From NCBI RefSeq assembly GCF_003550065.1, contig NZ_QXDC01000002.1, forward strand, positions 558,001 to 622,000: a DNA stretch of 64,000 nt, in the 5' to 3' direction. The stretch comes from Hephaestia caeni. GTDB taxonomy: Bacteria; Pseudomonadota; Alphaproteobacteria; Sphingomonadales; Sphingomonadaceae. Position 1 is the first letter of the stretch; each line of letters begins with the position of its first letter. A program made the position numbers and the translations under genes. A model generated the notes under the pieces. The model was not told where the DNA came from. It was given only the letters and a program-made list of their open reading frames with translations, and did no database searches. Below, one piece after another: positions 11,593 through 19,665 of the stretch.

Positions 11593-11744
11593 CACCGGCC
11601 CCCTCGCAATGGCGCGCACGCACGGAGAGCCGTCCCGGGAAGCTTCTCCTGGTTAGGAGACCCGGACCGACCAACGACAAATCGGGTCAGAATCCCGACT
11701 TGATCCGTTGCCCTCACGGCGATTGAAGGATCGATATAAAGCAT
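11592..11744 (-). CDS. Small ORF between exbD and tonB (50 aa)
   Basis: A 50-codon frame starting MLYIDPSIAV fills the gap between exbD and the tonB-like gene. It has a GGGGAGGG ribosome site about five bases before its ATG, and its TGA overlaps the downstream ATG by one base. I see no membrane segment or known motif. It may be a coupling leader that feeds ribosomes into tonB, or a real small protein. Without homologues this is uncertain. Confidence 0.4.
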   Translation of the reverse strand: MLYIDPSIAVRATDQVGILTRFVVGRSGSPNQEKLPGTALRACAPLRGGR

Positions 11745-11755
11745 CGGCCCTCCCC

Positions 11756-12175
11756 TCAGGCCCCGCCGCCGGGCGGACGCGTGGACGCCATGCCGAGGCT
11801 GGGCACACCAACCTTCGAGCATAAATCCAGAACCTGCATGACCTTGTCATACTGGACAGCCCGGTCCCCGCGCAGGATCACGGCGAGGTCCGGAGTCGTC
11901 GCGATGCTGGAACGAAGCTGCGTTTCCAGTTCCGACATCGACACCGGAATCGCGTCGATCGACACCGTGCCGTCGTTGGAAACGGCAATGACCCGGCTCT
12001 TCTGCGCCTCCAGCGTCTTTGCCGACGAAGCGGACGGCAGGTCCACCTTGATCCCCTGCACTGCCGCCGTCGTCATCAAGATAAAGATGATGAGCAGCAC
12101 CAGCACGACATCGACAAACGGTGTGATATTGATTTCGTTGTAAGGCTTCTTCGGCCCGCCGACTTGCATACCCAT
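11756..12175 (-). CDS. exbD: ExbD/TolR biopolymer transport protein
   Basis: A 139-residue ExbD. It has a short cytoplasmic N-terminus with the conserved NEINITPFVDVVLVLLIIF segment, whose Asp in the single membrane helix is the proton-path residue of the family, and a periplasmic domain ending in a Pro/Gly tail. It starts 8 bases after AAGGAG, 28 bp downstream of the ExbB-like fusion gene. Together with that fusion and the TonB-like protein it should make a complete inner-membrane energising complex. Confidence 0.93.
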   Translation of the reverse strand: MGMQVGGPKKPYNEINITPFVDVVLVLLIIFILMTTAAVQGIKVDLPSASSAKTLEAQKSRVIAVSNDGTVSIDAIPVSMSELETQLRSSIATTPDLAVILRGDRAVQYDKVMQVLDLCSKVGVPSLGMASTRPPGGGA

Positions 12176-12203
12176 GACCCGAACTCCTTATCCTCTGAGG
12201 GGC

Positions 12204-13925
12204 TCAGGCCGCTTGGGCCGCTGTGGGGACATCCTGCCAGGTCTCGGCGATGCGCTTCTCCAGCTCGTCCACGAAGATGTCGTGGTCGGCGGTGATCTCC
12301 TCGATGCGGCTGAGCAGATAGTTGTAGCCGAACAGCGCCGGGATCGCGACCGCGAGGCCCGCAACCGTGGCAAGGAGAGCCGCGGCGATACCCGGAGCGA
12401 TGGCGTTGATGTTCACTTCACCAGCGGCCGCGACCGAGGCAAAGGTGATCATGACGCCGAGCACTGTTCCGAGCAGACCGATGAAAGGGCCACCCGAGAT
12501 GGCGATGGTCAGCAGCACCAGACGGGCATTGAGCTTCTGGCCTTCGCGCACCCGGCCCGCATCAAGCGCCGAACGGATCGCAGCGATTGACTGCGCGCGG
12601 ATCGCGAAGCGGCTTCCGGTGGCCTTACCTTCCTTGAGGCGTTCGGTCAGTTCTCTACGGCCGATATTGTAGAGACGGCCCAGAGTAGAGTCCGCAGCGG
12701 CATTGCCTGGATCGAACGCCGGTAGCCCGTCATGGTCTCCTGCGCGCCGTGCCTGGCTGTTATAAGCGTCGAGGAAGGCTTCGTTTGCGCTCCTCACCTT
12801 GGCGATCAGCAGACCCTTGCTGATCATGATCGCGATCGCGACCAGCAGCATGAAGGCACAGATCAGGATGACGACCCAGGCGTCGAAAGTCAGCGCACCG
12901 AACAGGATCCCGAAGTGACCGTGACCGCCGCCGGACTCGACCTGCTGCGCGGTATCCGTGGTGACGAGTTTCGCGGTCTGACCTTCCGATGCAGCAGCAA
13001 GCTGAAAAGCCGCCTGCGGCAGCGCGGCGCCGGCCACGCGGAACTCGTCGATCTCGCCCTTGAAACCCTGCCCCAGAACCGGGGCGCCGCTCGCCGCAGC
13101 AAGCGCGCCGGTCACTTCACCGGCAGGCTGACCGTTGATGTACACCACGGTCTTGGTGCCGTCGTTGACCAGCGCGACATTGGCCCAGGCGTCGGCAGCC
13201 AGCGCGCCGCCTGCCGAGCGATTGCCGCCCTGATCGATGAAGAGTTGGCCGCCCTCGGCTACCAGGCTCACGGCACCCGGCAACACGAAGATCGTGCCGT
13301 TACCACCAGGCTTCACCCAAAAGCTGATCGATAGCGGACCGGCTGCGAAAGCCCCTGCCGGCAGTGCGACCGGGGTCGCGCCATCGAGGACAAGGCTCGA
13401 ACCGATCAGACCTGCCGCGTTGCGACCCGCAGTGCCGGTGGAATTGTTTGCATTCGAGGTCGCGTCCTTGGCCGCACCCTCATCATTGAAATGATAGACC
13501 AGACGGTAATCCGGCCCATAGGTTCCCGCAACATCCTGCGCCGCGGCAGCCTTCTCATTCCCGTAATAAGCGTAAATGGCCGAGGCCGCGCCGGGCTGCA
13601 AACCCTGAACATCAACCCACACCAGAGCCTGTTCGTCGGCCGGTGACCATTTTTCAATGTGGAACTTCAACGGCGTGCGGTCGTCCCCCGCGACAAAGCG
13701 CAGGTCGGAGCCGTCGGCCTTCACATCCTTGAAACTGAAGTTGCCCGAGTGCAGGCGGATCAACACCGGCGCGCGCGCGACTTCGCCGGTGACCCCGGCG
13801 GCCTGGGTGTTGAGGTTGATCTTCGTGCGATAGCTATAGTCCGCTTCCCACCAAGCCATCGCTGGTGTCGAGAAGGCTGTCATCGCAGCCAGCGGTAAAA
13901 GCCATTTAAGTTTCATTCGACCCAT
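12204..13925 (-). CDS. DUF2341-LamG-ExbB fusion proton-channel protein
   Basis: This 573-residue protein joins a periplasmic sensor-like part to an ExbB channel. It starts at 13925 (MGRMKLKW) after AGGGGCGG. A signal peptide ends at TPAMA. A DUF2341-like domain covers about residues 25-130 (WWEADYSYRTKINL) and a concanavalin-like LamG domain about 150-310 (ISFWVKPGG, VVYINGQPAG, GEIDEFRVAG). A membrane helix (FDAWVVILICAFMLLVAIAI) follows, then the MotA/TolQ/ExbB domain with two more helices (SGGPFIGLLGTVLGVMITF; IAAALLATVAGLAVAIPALF). Ordinary ExbB has no such periplasmic head. The fusion suggests that channel activity is tied to binding of a glycan or secreted partner, which is an inference. 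Confidence 0.9.
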   Translation of the reverse strand: MGRMKLKWLLPLAAMTAFSTPAMAWWEADYSYRTKINLNTQAAGVTGEVARAPVLIRLHSGNFSFKDVKADGSDLRFVAGDDRTPLKFHIEKWSPADEQALVWVDVQGLQPGAASAIYAYYGNEKAAAAQDVAGTYGPDYRLVYHFNDEGAAKDATSNANNSTGTAGRNAAGLIGSSLVLDGATPVALPAGAFAAGPLSISFWVKPGGNGTIFVLPGAVSLVAEGGQLFIDQGGNRSAGGALAADAWANVALVNDGTKTVVYINGQPAGEVTGALAAASGAPVLGQGFKGEIDEFRVAGAALPQAAFQLAAASEGQTAKLVTTDTAQQVESGGGHGHFGILFGALTFDAWVVILICAFMLLVAIAIMISKGLLIAKVRSANEAFLDAYNSQARRAGDHDGLPAFDPGNAAADSTLGRLYNIGRRELTERLKEGKATGSRFAIRAQSIAAIRSALDAGRVREGQKLNARLVLLTIAISGGPFIGLLGTVLGVMITFASVAAAGEVNINAIAPGIAAALLATVAGLAVAIPALFGYNYLLSRIEEITADHDIFVDELEKRIAETWQDVPTAAQAA

Positions 13926-14271
13926 GTTGCCGCCCCTATTTCCATATCGCTTGCTGCCCGCATTGGGCGGTTGATCCTCGCGCACTCGCGGCGCCTGTTG
14001 CTGCTGGTGGTCGCTGGGAGGTCATCCCACCCAAATTCTGTTTCTGCGGGGACAATTCTCCCGCCCGGTCTTCCGGGGATCCCTGGCGCTGGGCGTTTGG
14101 GGGAGCCGCCAAGCTGCCCTGAGGGAATTCCTGGCCCGATCGATGGCCACGACCGCCCCGACTGGTCGGAGAAGGACGATCGCCGGAAGATGACCCGGTC
14201 AGACGGGCTCCGACCAATGCTCAACACCGCAAACGTAAAAGACGGCGACGCCCGATGATGGAGCGCCGGCA
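13926..14271 (-). other. Gap between tpsB and the ExbB fusion gene
   Basis: A 346-bp stretch. One frame runs through it from an ATG overlapping the tpsB stop, but its product is Arg/Pro/Ser-rich, has no recognisable motif and overlaps the next gene start. I treat it as spacer or leader and see no convincing gene, terminator or operator. Confidence 0.5.
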
Positions 14272-16035
14272 TCAGAACTCGCCCCTGATAGTGAAGCTGT
14301 AGCGTGGATCGCCCTTGTCGCTCGTGGGCCCATTGCGGAGCGGAACGCCAATCAGTGCCTCGCCCGTCACCAGGTTGAACAGGTCGAAACGCACGCCGCC
14401 ACCGACGCTCACGAGACGGAATGTGTCGGTCTGGCCGGTCGACGGCGCCCGCACGCGAGCATAGCCTAGATCGCTGAAGGCAAAGAGCCGCATCTCATCG
14501 ACAAGCGAGCTCAAGGAGCTGCCGAAATTGGGCGAGCGCAGTTCGACCGAGGAGATGAAGCCATCGTCGCCGACGGCCTCAGAAACATAGTAGCCCCGGA
14601 CGTTCGACATGCCGCCAAGCGAGAATTGCTCATTGGTGACGAGGCTGGAATCGGCAAGCTGGCCGGTAAACCGGAGTGCGACCTGCCAATCGCGGCGCAA
14701 AAGGCGAGTGTAATTCAGGTCCATGTTGAGGTGGACGAAGTTCTCTCGGGCGTCGACGGCGCGGCCCGTGAACTGGTCCTGCGGAATGCCAGTCTCGCCA
14801 TTGCCCAGAGAACAGGTAGGCACGCCTTCCGGTATGAACCCTTCAGCATAAGGCGATTCAAAGCAGACGTTGCGCCTGACCACGCGGAGGCCGCCGGTGA
14901 CGCCCAGCGTCAGTCCATAGGTTTCCTTGTCGTTTCCACCGCTCAGCATGTACTCGGCAACAAGAGGCACATAGCGGATTTGGGTCGGTTGAAGATCGGT
15001 CCCTTCAAGGCTCAGCCGTTCCTTGAACGATTTGAAGTCTGGTCCGAAGCTGATCTGCTGGAAGCTGCTCGTGCTCGGCAGGCGATAGGTCGCGCGAAGG
15101 CCGATCTGATACCCGTTACCCAACACGTTGGTGCCGCCAAGCGCCGCGACATTGCTGTTCGACCTGTAGCCGTAGAGCAGGAAACCCCAGGGCGTGCCGA
15201 TAAGCGGCGCATTGTAGGAAGCCGAGATGACCGCACTCTGGTCGGTATCCTGCGGCGCGATCGAACCTGTGACCGACAGCGTATGGCCCTGGCCCCAGAG
15301 ATTGGAATAGCGTGCAGTGGCGCTTGCGCGCAGGGATCTGGTATTGGGGCTATTGTCGTTGTTCAATTCGACCGACCCGTGGAAAGGGGACTTGTCGTCG
15401 ACCTTCAACTCGACATCGACGGTTCCCGGCTGCCCACCGGAGCGAAAGCGCGGGGTGATGGTACGGTCGGGGAAGCGGTTGGCTTCGGCGACATCACGCT
15501 GAAGCGCTGCGATATCGATTGGTTGACCGGGAACAAGTGACGGGACGTCACCGCGGACGCTCTTGTCCGAATGATGTTTTGCATCGACGATACGAACCTC
15601 GCCGAGCGGCACTTCATGGATAGCCAGCTGGACGATCCCCTGCGCGAAACGTTCGCTGGGCTGGATCGGAATCTCGACCTCGACCGCCTCATAGCCTTTC
15701 GCGGCATACGCCGCCTGAAGAGCCTTTTGCGCAGCGGTCACATCGGCTTCGTTTTTATCAGGTCCAAGAAACGGGTAGATGATCCTCTCGATCTCGGCGT
15801 TTGAGAGTTTGGTGGCGCCCACGACGTCGATCGCGGCGATTAAAAAGCTTCCCGAAGCCCTCACCGGCTCTGTGTCTGCAGCAGAGGACTGTTCGGCATC
15901 CTGATCACTTTGCGCATAGGCAAATGACGGCTGCACCACTGCCGCCAGGGCAGCAACGAACGCTAAGCGCGACGTGAGATTAGCACGCAGGCCAACGTGC
16001 AATTGGGAAGAGAATGACATGCGCTTCTCAAACAT
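14272..16035 (-). CDS. TpsB outer-membrane transporter (ShlB/FhaC/HecB family)
   Basis: A 587-residue outer-membrane Omp85-type transporter that would export the TpsA protein. It has a signal peptide ending near SFAYAQ, a POTRA_2-type domain at about 65-140 (IAAIDVVGATKLSNAEIERI), a second periplasmic portion to about 210, and a C-terminal ShlB barrel to the final GEF. The strand FSLGGMSNVRGYY carries the conserved VRGY motif of barrel strand 12/loop L6. An ATG at 16035 overlaps the stop of the luxR-type gene by 8 bp; a second ATG at 16020 is also possible. The overlap suggests that regulator and transporter are translated from one message. Confidence 0.92.
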   Translation of the reverse strand: MFEKRMSFSSQLHVGLRANLTSRLAFVAALAAVVQPSFAYAQSDQDAEQSSAADTEPVRASGSFLIAAIDVVGATKLSNAEIERIIYPFLGPDKNEADVTAAQKALQAAYAAKGYEAVEVEIPIQPSERFAQGIVQLAIHEVPLGEVRIVDAKHHSDKSVRGDVPSLVPGQPIDIAALQRDVAEANRFPDRTITPRFRSGGQPGTVDVELKVDDKSPFHGSVELNNDNSPNTRSLRASATARYSNLWGQGHTLSVTGSIAPQDTDQSAVISASYNAPLIGTPWGFLLYGYRSNSNVAALGGTNVLGNGYQIGLRATYRLPSTSSFQQISFGPDFKSFKERLSLEGTDLQPTQIRYVPLVAEYMLSGGNDKETYGLTLGVTGGLRVVRRNVCFESPYAEGFIPEGVPTCSLGNGETGIPQDQFTGRAVDARENFVHLNMDLNYTRLLRRDWQVALRFTGQLADSSLVTNEQFSLGGMSNVRGYYVSEAVGDDGFISSVELRSPNFGSSLSSLVDEMRLFAFSDLGYARVRAPSTGQTDTFRLVSVGGGVRFDLFNLVTGEALIGVPLRNGPTSDKGDPRYSFTIRGEF

Positions 16036-16828
16036 GGATCATGCCAGACCCAATTGCGATCGCGACCGCGTTGATCCTGTTGGTCCCGCCAAGCTTGAGC
16101 GTCGCCTTGGCTAGATGGGTTTCAACTGTTCGTACCGATATTCCAAGACTGCCGGCGCTTTCGGCAAGCGCCACTCCCGCAGCTGCATTGCGCAAACAAC
16201 TAAACTCGCGATCCGAAAGCAGGACTGATGACCGCGTCCGAATGGTGATCAACTGCTTTGCTCGAAGGTGGAATTCGATAGCGAGCGTAGCCATCTCGTG
16301 CCGCCGCTGCTCAACCGCCGAGATCGCTTGTGAGAGCTTCTCGCTGAATAGGCTGATATAGGCTGGTCCCGACAGATAATCCTGAACGGGGATGACGACA
16401 CCTGCTTCTACACCGCGCAAGCGTTCGATGCTCAACCAGGCACGTTGCAGATCGGGGAGAGACAGATCGTCTTTAGTCGACCAGACAAAGGGGAGGAAAG
16501 ATTGGACGATTTGCGAGAGAGCGGGATCTCCGGCACGCCACGGCTCCTGCCCGTTCTCCAATGTGGAGAGGAAACGGAGCGGCGGGCGTTTAGCGGTCCT
16601 TCCACCTTGCGGACGATGCCCGACATGATGGTAGCGAGCACCGTCGAACCCCATCTCCGATGCGAGCTGTTCTAACCAGTTCTCGAGGTCCACCGAAGAG
16701 GCGCAATCCTCGATCGGGCCAATTGCCATGACCGAACCGCCCTCCATAACGAAGTGCCGCACCCACGAGACATCGAGGGCAACGCACGCATGATCAAACT
16801 GGCGCTGAAGCGCACCACCCGCTAACAT
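16028..16828 (-). CDS. LuxR-type transcription regulator
   Basis: This DNA-binding regulator has an N-terminal autoinducer-binding-like domain and a C-terminal LuxR helix-turn-helix (LSDREFSCLRNAAAGVALAE ... SVRTVETHLAKATLKLG ... NAVAIAI). I chose the ATG at 16828 because AAGGGGG lies eight bases before it; starts at 16933 (ATG) or 16954 (GTG) would add 35-42 residues with no clear ribosome site. The ligand domain holds GVVIPVQDYLSGPAYISLF, which the third paralogue here nearly repeats. No luxI is present, so it is a solo regulator. It overlaps tpsB and probably controls the TPS operon and the divergent gene. Confidence 0.87.
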   Translation of the reverse strand: MLAGGALQRQFDHACVALDVSWVRHFVMEGGSVMAIGPIEDCASSVDLENWLEQLASEMGFDGARYHHVGHRPQGGRTAKRPPLRFLSTLENGQEPWRAGDPALSQIVQSFLPFVWSTKDDLSLPDLQRAWLSIERLRGVEAGVVIPVQDYLSGPAYISLFSEKLSQAISAVEQRRHEMATLAIEFHLRAKQLITIRTRSSVLLSDREFSCLRNAAAGVALAESAGSLGISVRTVETHLAKATLKLGGTNRINAVAIAIGSGMIHV

Positions 16829-17047
16829 CTCAACGACCCCCTTAGAGCTCCTGAAAAATGGACACGGTGAGCACGTGAATCTGGCAAGAAATTCGGCAAA
16901 GTTTTTTTCTTCGCCTACACGCGGTTTCGTCATAAAATTGAAACAATAACGCACTTACTCGACAATGAATCATGTATCGCAGGCAAGTGATTCACTGTTC
17001 CGTAAAATCTTGACGATAATCGCTAGTGAAAATTACATTTGGGAAAG

Positions 17048-17064
17048 TCATGTCGATGACATGA
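17048..17064. promoter_or_regulatory. 17-bp perfect dyad, candidate LuxR operator
   Basis: TCATGTC-GAT-GACATGA is a perfect inverted repeat with seven-base arms. It lies in the AT-rich gap (16829-17196) between the divergent luxR-type gene and the STN-TonB gene. Operator function is inferred from position and symmetry. Confidence 0.45.
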
Positions 17065-17148
17065 TCTTGTTCACATAGATGCCGCCGAACGAACGCCGTC
17101 ATACGAATCTCCCGCAGGAGAACGGAAATTAAATTTATTTCTAGGTTC

Positions 17149-17163
17149 TGACCTTCAAGGTCA
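17149..17163. promoter_or_regulatory. 15-bp perfect dyad upstream of STN-TonB gene
   Basis: TGACCTT-C-AAGGTCA is a perfect inverted repeat ending 33 bases before the ATG at 17197, where a repressor or activator site would overlap the promoter or leader. The remaining part of this 368-bp gap is AT-rich and holds no gene that I can support. Confidence 0.45.
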
Positions 17164-17196
17164 TACCAAAATCGGAGCGGTGTGAAGGAAGGTTGG

Positions 17197-17988
17197 ATGC
17201 GATCAGGCGGCGCCGCTCAATACAATTTCTCAGGACAATCGGCTCCCCAACAGGCCCAGCATGTCCTATTCATCGCCCTGATGTCGCTACCTCATGTTCT
17301 TCGTAGCCTGGCGGCGGCGCTCTCAATTTGCCTTGCCATCCTCATGTACTCATTCGGAACGAGTGCTCATGCTCAGCCAGAGGCTTCCGAAACAGTTGTA
17401 TCATTCGACATACCCGAACAGCCCCTTCACGCCGCTTTGGCGCAATATTTCAGCATCACTGGCGTTCAACTGCTATATGACAGCACCTTGGCCTCGGGGC
17501 TTCGATCGACCCGTGTGAAAGGCAGGTTCACGCCTCGCGAAGCGCTTCGGCGTCTCTTGACCGGCTCGGGACTCGTCGTTCGCTACAGCGGGACGGACGC
17601 CGCTATCATCACGACACCGAGCGGTAACAACCAATCTTCCCTGGTCCCGCTCGGACGCATCGTGGTCAGGGAACAGGTCGCGACCATGCGACTGCTATCG
17701 GCTGAACGGCTCGCTTATTATGGCCTGCTGGAGGAAGAGCTGTATGCCTACCTCCATGCAAGTGCAGGCACGGAACGGCTCAATTTCAGCCTGATTGTCC
17801 ATCTCAGCATTGATGCAGATGGCACATTGAGTGATGTCGTCGTTCACCGCAGTAGCGGTAGCGCCAAAACCGACCTTCTGGTGATCGACGCGCTCCTGCG
17901 AGTTGCGGTGTCTCCCCCGCCCGACGGCCTTCAGCAACCCCTTGCAGTGGCGCTACGCGGGATGAGAAATGGCCAGCGGCGACCGTGA
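17197..17988 (+). CDS. STN-domain protein with TonB-like C-terminus
   Basis: A 263-residue periplasmic or membrane-tethered protein. The ATG at 17197 follows AAGGAAGG. A hydrophobic segment (LRSLAAALSICLAILMYSFG) ends at AHAQ, as a signal peptide or anchor. Next comes an STN (secretin/TonB N-terminal) domain at about residues 65-130 (FDIPEQPLHAALAQYFSITG). The last 90 residues (LIVHLSIDADGTLSDVVVHR) resemble TonB_C. STN is normally found at the front of signalling TonB-dependent receptors, so joining it to a TonB-like end without a barrel is unusual. It is divergent from a luxR-type gene with dyads between them. Confidence 0.75.
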   Translation: MRSGGAAQYNFSGQSAPQQAQHVLFIALMSLPHVLRSLAAALSICLAILMYSFGTSAHAQPEASETVVSFDIPEQPLHAALAQYFSITGVQLLYDSTLASGLRSTRVKGRFTPREALRRLLTGSGLVVRYSGTDAAIITTPSGNNQSSLVPLGRIVVREQVATMRLLSAERLAYYGLLEEELYAYLHASAGTERLNFSLIVHLSIDADGTLSDVVVHRSSGSAKTDLLVIDALLRVAVSPPPDGLQQPLAVALRGMRNGQRRP

Positions 17989-18109
17989 TAGCACTTATCG
18001 GTGAAATTCTATGACGACCGAGGCCCCAACTCATCCGGGCCGTCTGTGCAAACGCAAGGGGGGCTGAAGGCCCTTTCGAACGTGTCGAACGAGGCACGAC
18101 ACAAACATG

Positions 18110-18421
18110 TCACCTGGGGTCGAGCTCAATAGGATCGCTTCTCTCCTCACCGAGCAGCAAATCCTTCATTGCCCTGCTGGCCCGGAATACCAGCTTCCGC
18201 GTTGGGCAAATCAATATCCTCTCGCCAGTACGCGGGTTGCGTCCTTCCCTGGCGCTGCACGATTTCACCGAGAAAATGCCGAAGCGGTTGATCGAGACAG
18301 CCTCGCCGCGGATAGCAGCGTCTCCGATCGTGGCGAAGACGGCCTCAACCGCACGAAACGCCTCAGCGCGAGTAAGATAGCTTCTCACGGCAACGCGCTC
18401 GATCAGTTCGTCTTTATTCAT
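18110..18421 (-). CDS. HU/IHF family DNA-binding protein
   Basis: A 103-residue histone-like protein beginning MNKDELIERVA and holding the family pattern: two N-terminal helices, a beta region (GEAVSINRFGIFSVK), and an arm with RNPRTGER, where the conserved Pro intercalates into bent DNA. The tail GEERSDPIELDPR is longer than in plain HU. An upstream in-frame start would add 20 residues that do not match the family. It may bend DNA in the neighbouring luxR/tonB control regions. Confidence 0.88.
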   Translation of the reverse strand: MNKDELIERVAVRSYLTRAEAFRAVEAVFATIGDAAIRGEAVSINRFGIFSVKSCSAREGRNPRTGERILICPTRKLVFRASRAMKDLLLGEERSDPIELDPR

Positions 18422-18493
18422 AGCTGGGATCGCGCCTTGCCGGTCAGGATCAGAAGTTGGGCGACGACGGCCGATAAACAAAAAGCCTGAATA

Positions 18494-18513
18494 CGCCCGA
18501 CAGGATCCGGGCG
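18494..18513. terminator. Possible hairpin between luxR-type and HU genes
   Basis: CGCCCG-N8-CGGGCG is followed by TTT on the plus strand. It lies in the short gap between two minus-strand genes. On the transcribed strand no T-run follows directly, so terminator function is weakly supported. Confidence 0.25.
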
Positions 18514-18552
18514 TTTCCGCACCGCCCGCCTGTAACGTTCCCGTCGTCCTCC

Positions 18553-19278
18553 TCAGCTCGCCGGCTCAGAGTGCTCGAGGCCAGATGGGTCGCACTGCAA
18601 GAGACCTCGGCTTACGGCAATTGCAACCGCATTGACCTTGTTGGCCCCACCCAGTTTCTTCACGACCCTGTGTAAGTAAACTTCAGCCGTCCGGGTCGAC
18701 ATATGAAGCGTTTTGCCGATCTTCGGCACAGTCATTCCCAGGGCCGCCAGCCTCAGGCATTCCATTTCCCGACGGGTCGGCGCTTCAATGTGCGCGACAC
18801 GCAATACCGTGAGCGCCGCCGCATGAATGTCTGTGGCCGCCCATGACAGGGCGGGACCATGGTCTTTCACCGTTTTACGCACCGCATCGAGCCCAACCCC
18901 GATAAGCGCAACAAGGCCTGGACCATTGGGATGATCCTGGACCGGAATTGCAATGCCGACATGTGGCGTGTCTAGCTTGTGCGCAAACCTGATCTCACTG
19001 CTAGACCAGGTGAAAGGACGGCGTGCCGCCAATGCCTTGATAACCAGACTGCTGTCCGCAAGGAGGTTCACATACTGGCGCTCTGCGTTGGCGCTCGATG
19101 CAATGGCGCGAACAGCACTGCCCCGAGAATGGCCAAAATGCAGATACAGGCCGCTATACAGCCCATAGGTATCCGCCAGGTTGAGGAGCGACGCTCCGAT
19201 GCCAGCCTTCTTGGCCTCGACACCGGGCTTCGCCTTGATGGGGCTATCAGGGCGCTCGAAGGGGAGAATATCCGCCAT
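18553..19278 (-). CDS. LuxR-type transcription regulator
   Basis: A 241-residue regulator, second of three LuxR-type paralogues here. The ligand-binding-like part (about 30-165) has GIAIPVQDHPNGPGLVALIG. The C-terminal HTH (about 172-230) reads TRREMECLRLAALGMTVPKI ... MSTRTAEVYLHRVVKKLG. It is divergent from a tonB-like gene at 19666, with a perfect 20-bp dyad in the 387-bp gap. No synthase gene is near. The signal is unknown. Confidence 0.88.
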   Translation of the reverse strand: MADILPFERPDSPIKAKPGVEAKKAGIGASLLNLADTYGLYSGLYLHFGHSRGSAVRAIASSANAERQYVNLLADSSLVIKALAARRPFTWSSSEIRFAHKLDTPHVGIAIPVQDHPNGPGLVALIGVGLDAVRKTVKDHGPALSWAATDIHAAALTVLRVAHIEAPTRREMECLRLAALGMTVPKIGKTLHMSTRTAEVYLHRVVKKLGGANKVNAVAIAVSRGLLQCDPSGLEHSEPAS

Positions 19279-19560
19279 GACGATGCTCGTTCAGCTTACG
19301 CCAAGGCGTGAATCACCACGCTTGCTTCGCTGAGCTAGCTCACAATTGCTTGCTGAAAAAGCAACCGCCGATCGGAGGTCGGGCAGAATTTCTCTTTTCT
19401 GACCGAAAGTATATTCGCCAATTCGGACAAGATTTTCAGCCAGATTCTTGGCGCAACCTATTCCATATCGACCTATTTCTGCCGTTAGCATAGATGAGCC
19501 GCCTTTGCCCCGATGACTATAGGCAGCCCTTTACCCCAACCATTCGGCACATTTGCTAGG

Positions 19561-19580
19561 GGAATCCCTAGCGGGATTCC
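19561..19580. promoter_or_regulatory. 20-bp perfect dyad, candidate lux-box-like operator
   Basis: GGAATCCC-TAGC-GGGATTCC is a perfect inverted repeat, 20 bp as in classical lux boxes. It lies in the gap 19279-19665 between a divergent luxR-type gene and a tonB-like gene, 85 bases before the likely tonB ATG. Nothing else in that 387-bp gap looks like a gene. Binding by the adjacent LuxR-type protein is inferred. Confidence 0.5.
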
Positions 19581-19665
19581 GACACTCATGAGGCATGTCA
19601 TATTGCAGACGGAAAAAGACGTCTATGAAGCCGCCAACCCGCCTTTCAATTTATGCGAGTCCGCC

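Noticed and set aside
13913-14272. 119-codon frame from the tpsB stop to the ExbB fusion
   Set aside because: Arg/Pro/Ser-rich, no motif, overlaps the next gene; kept only as a spacer note.
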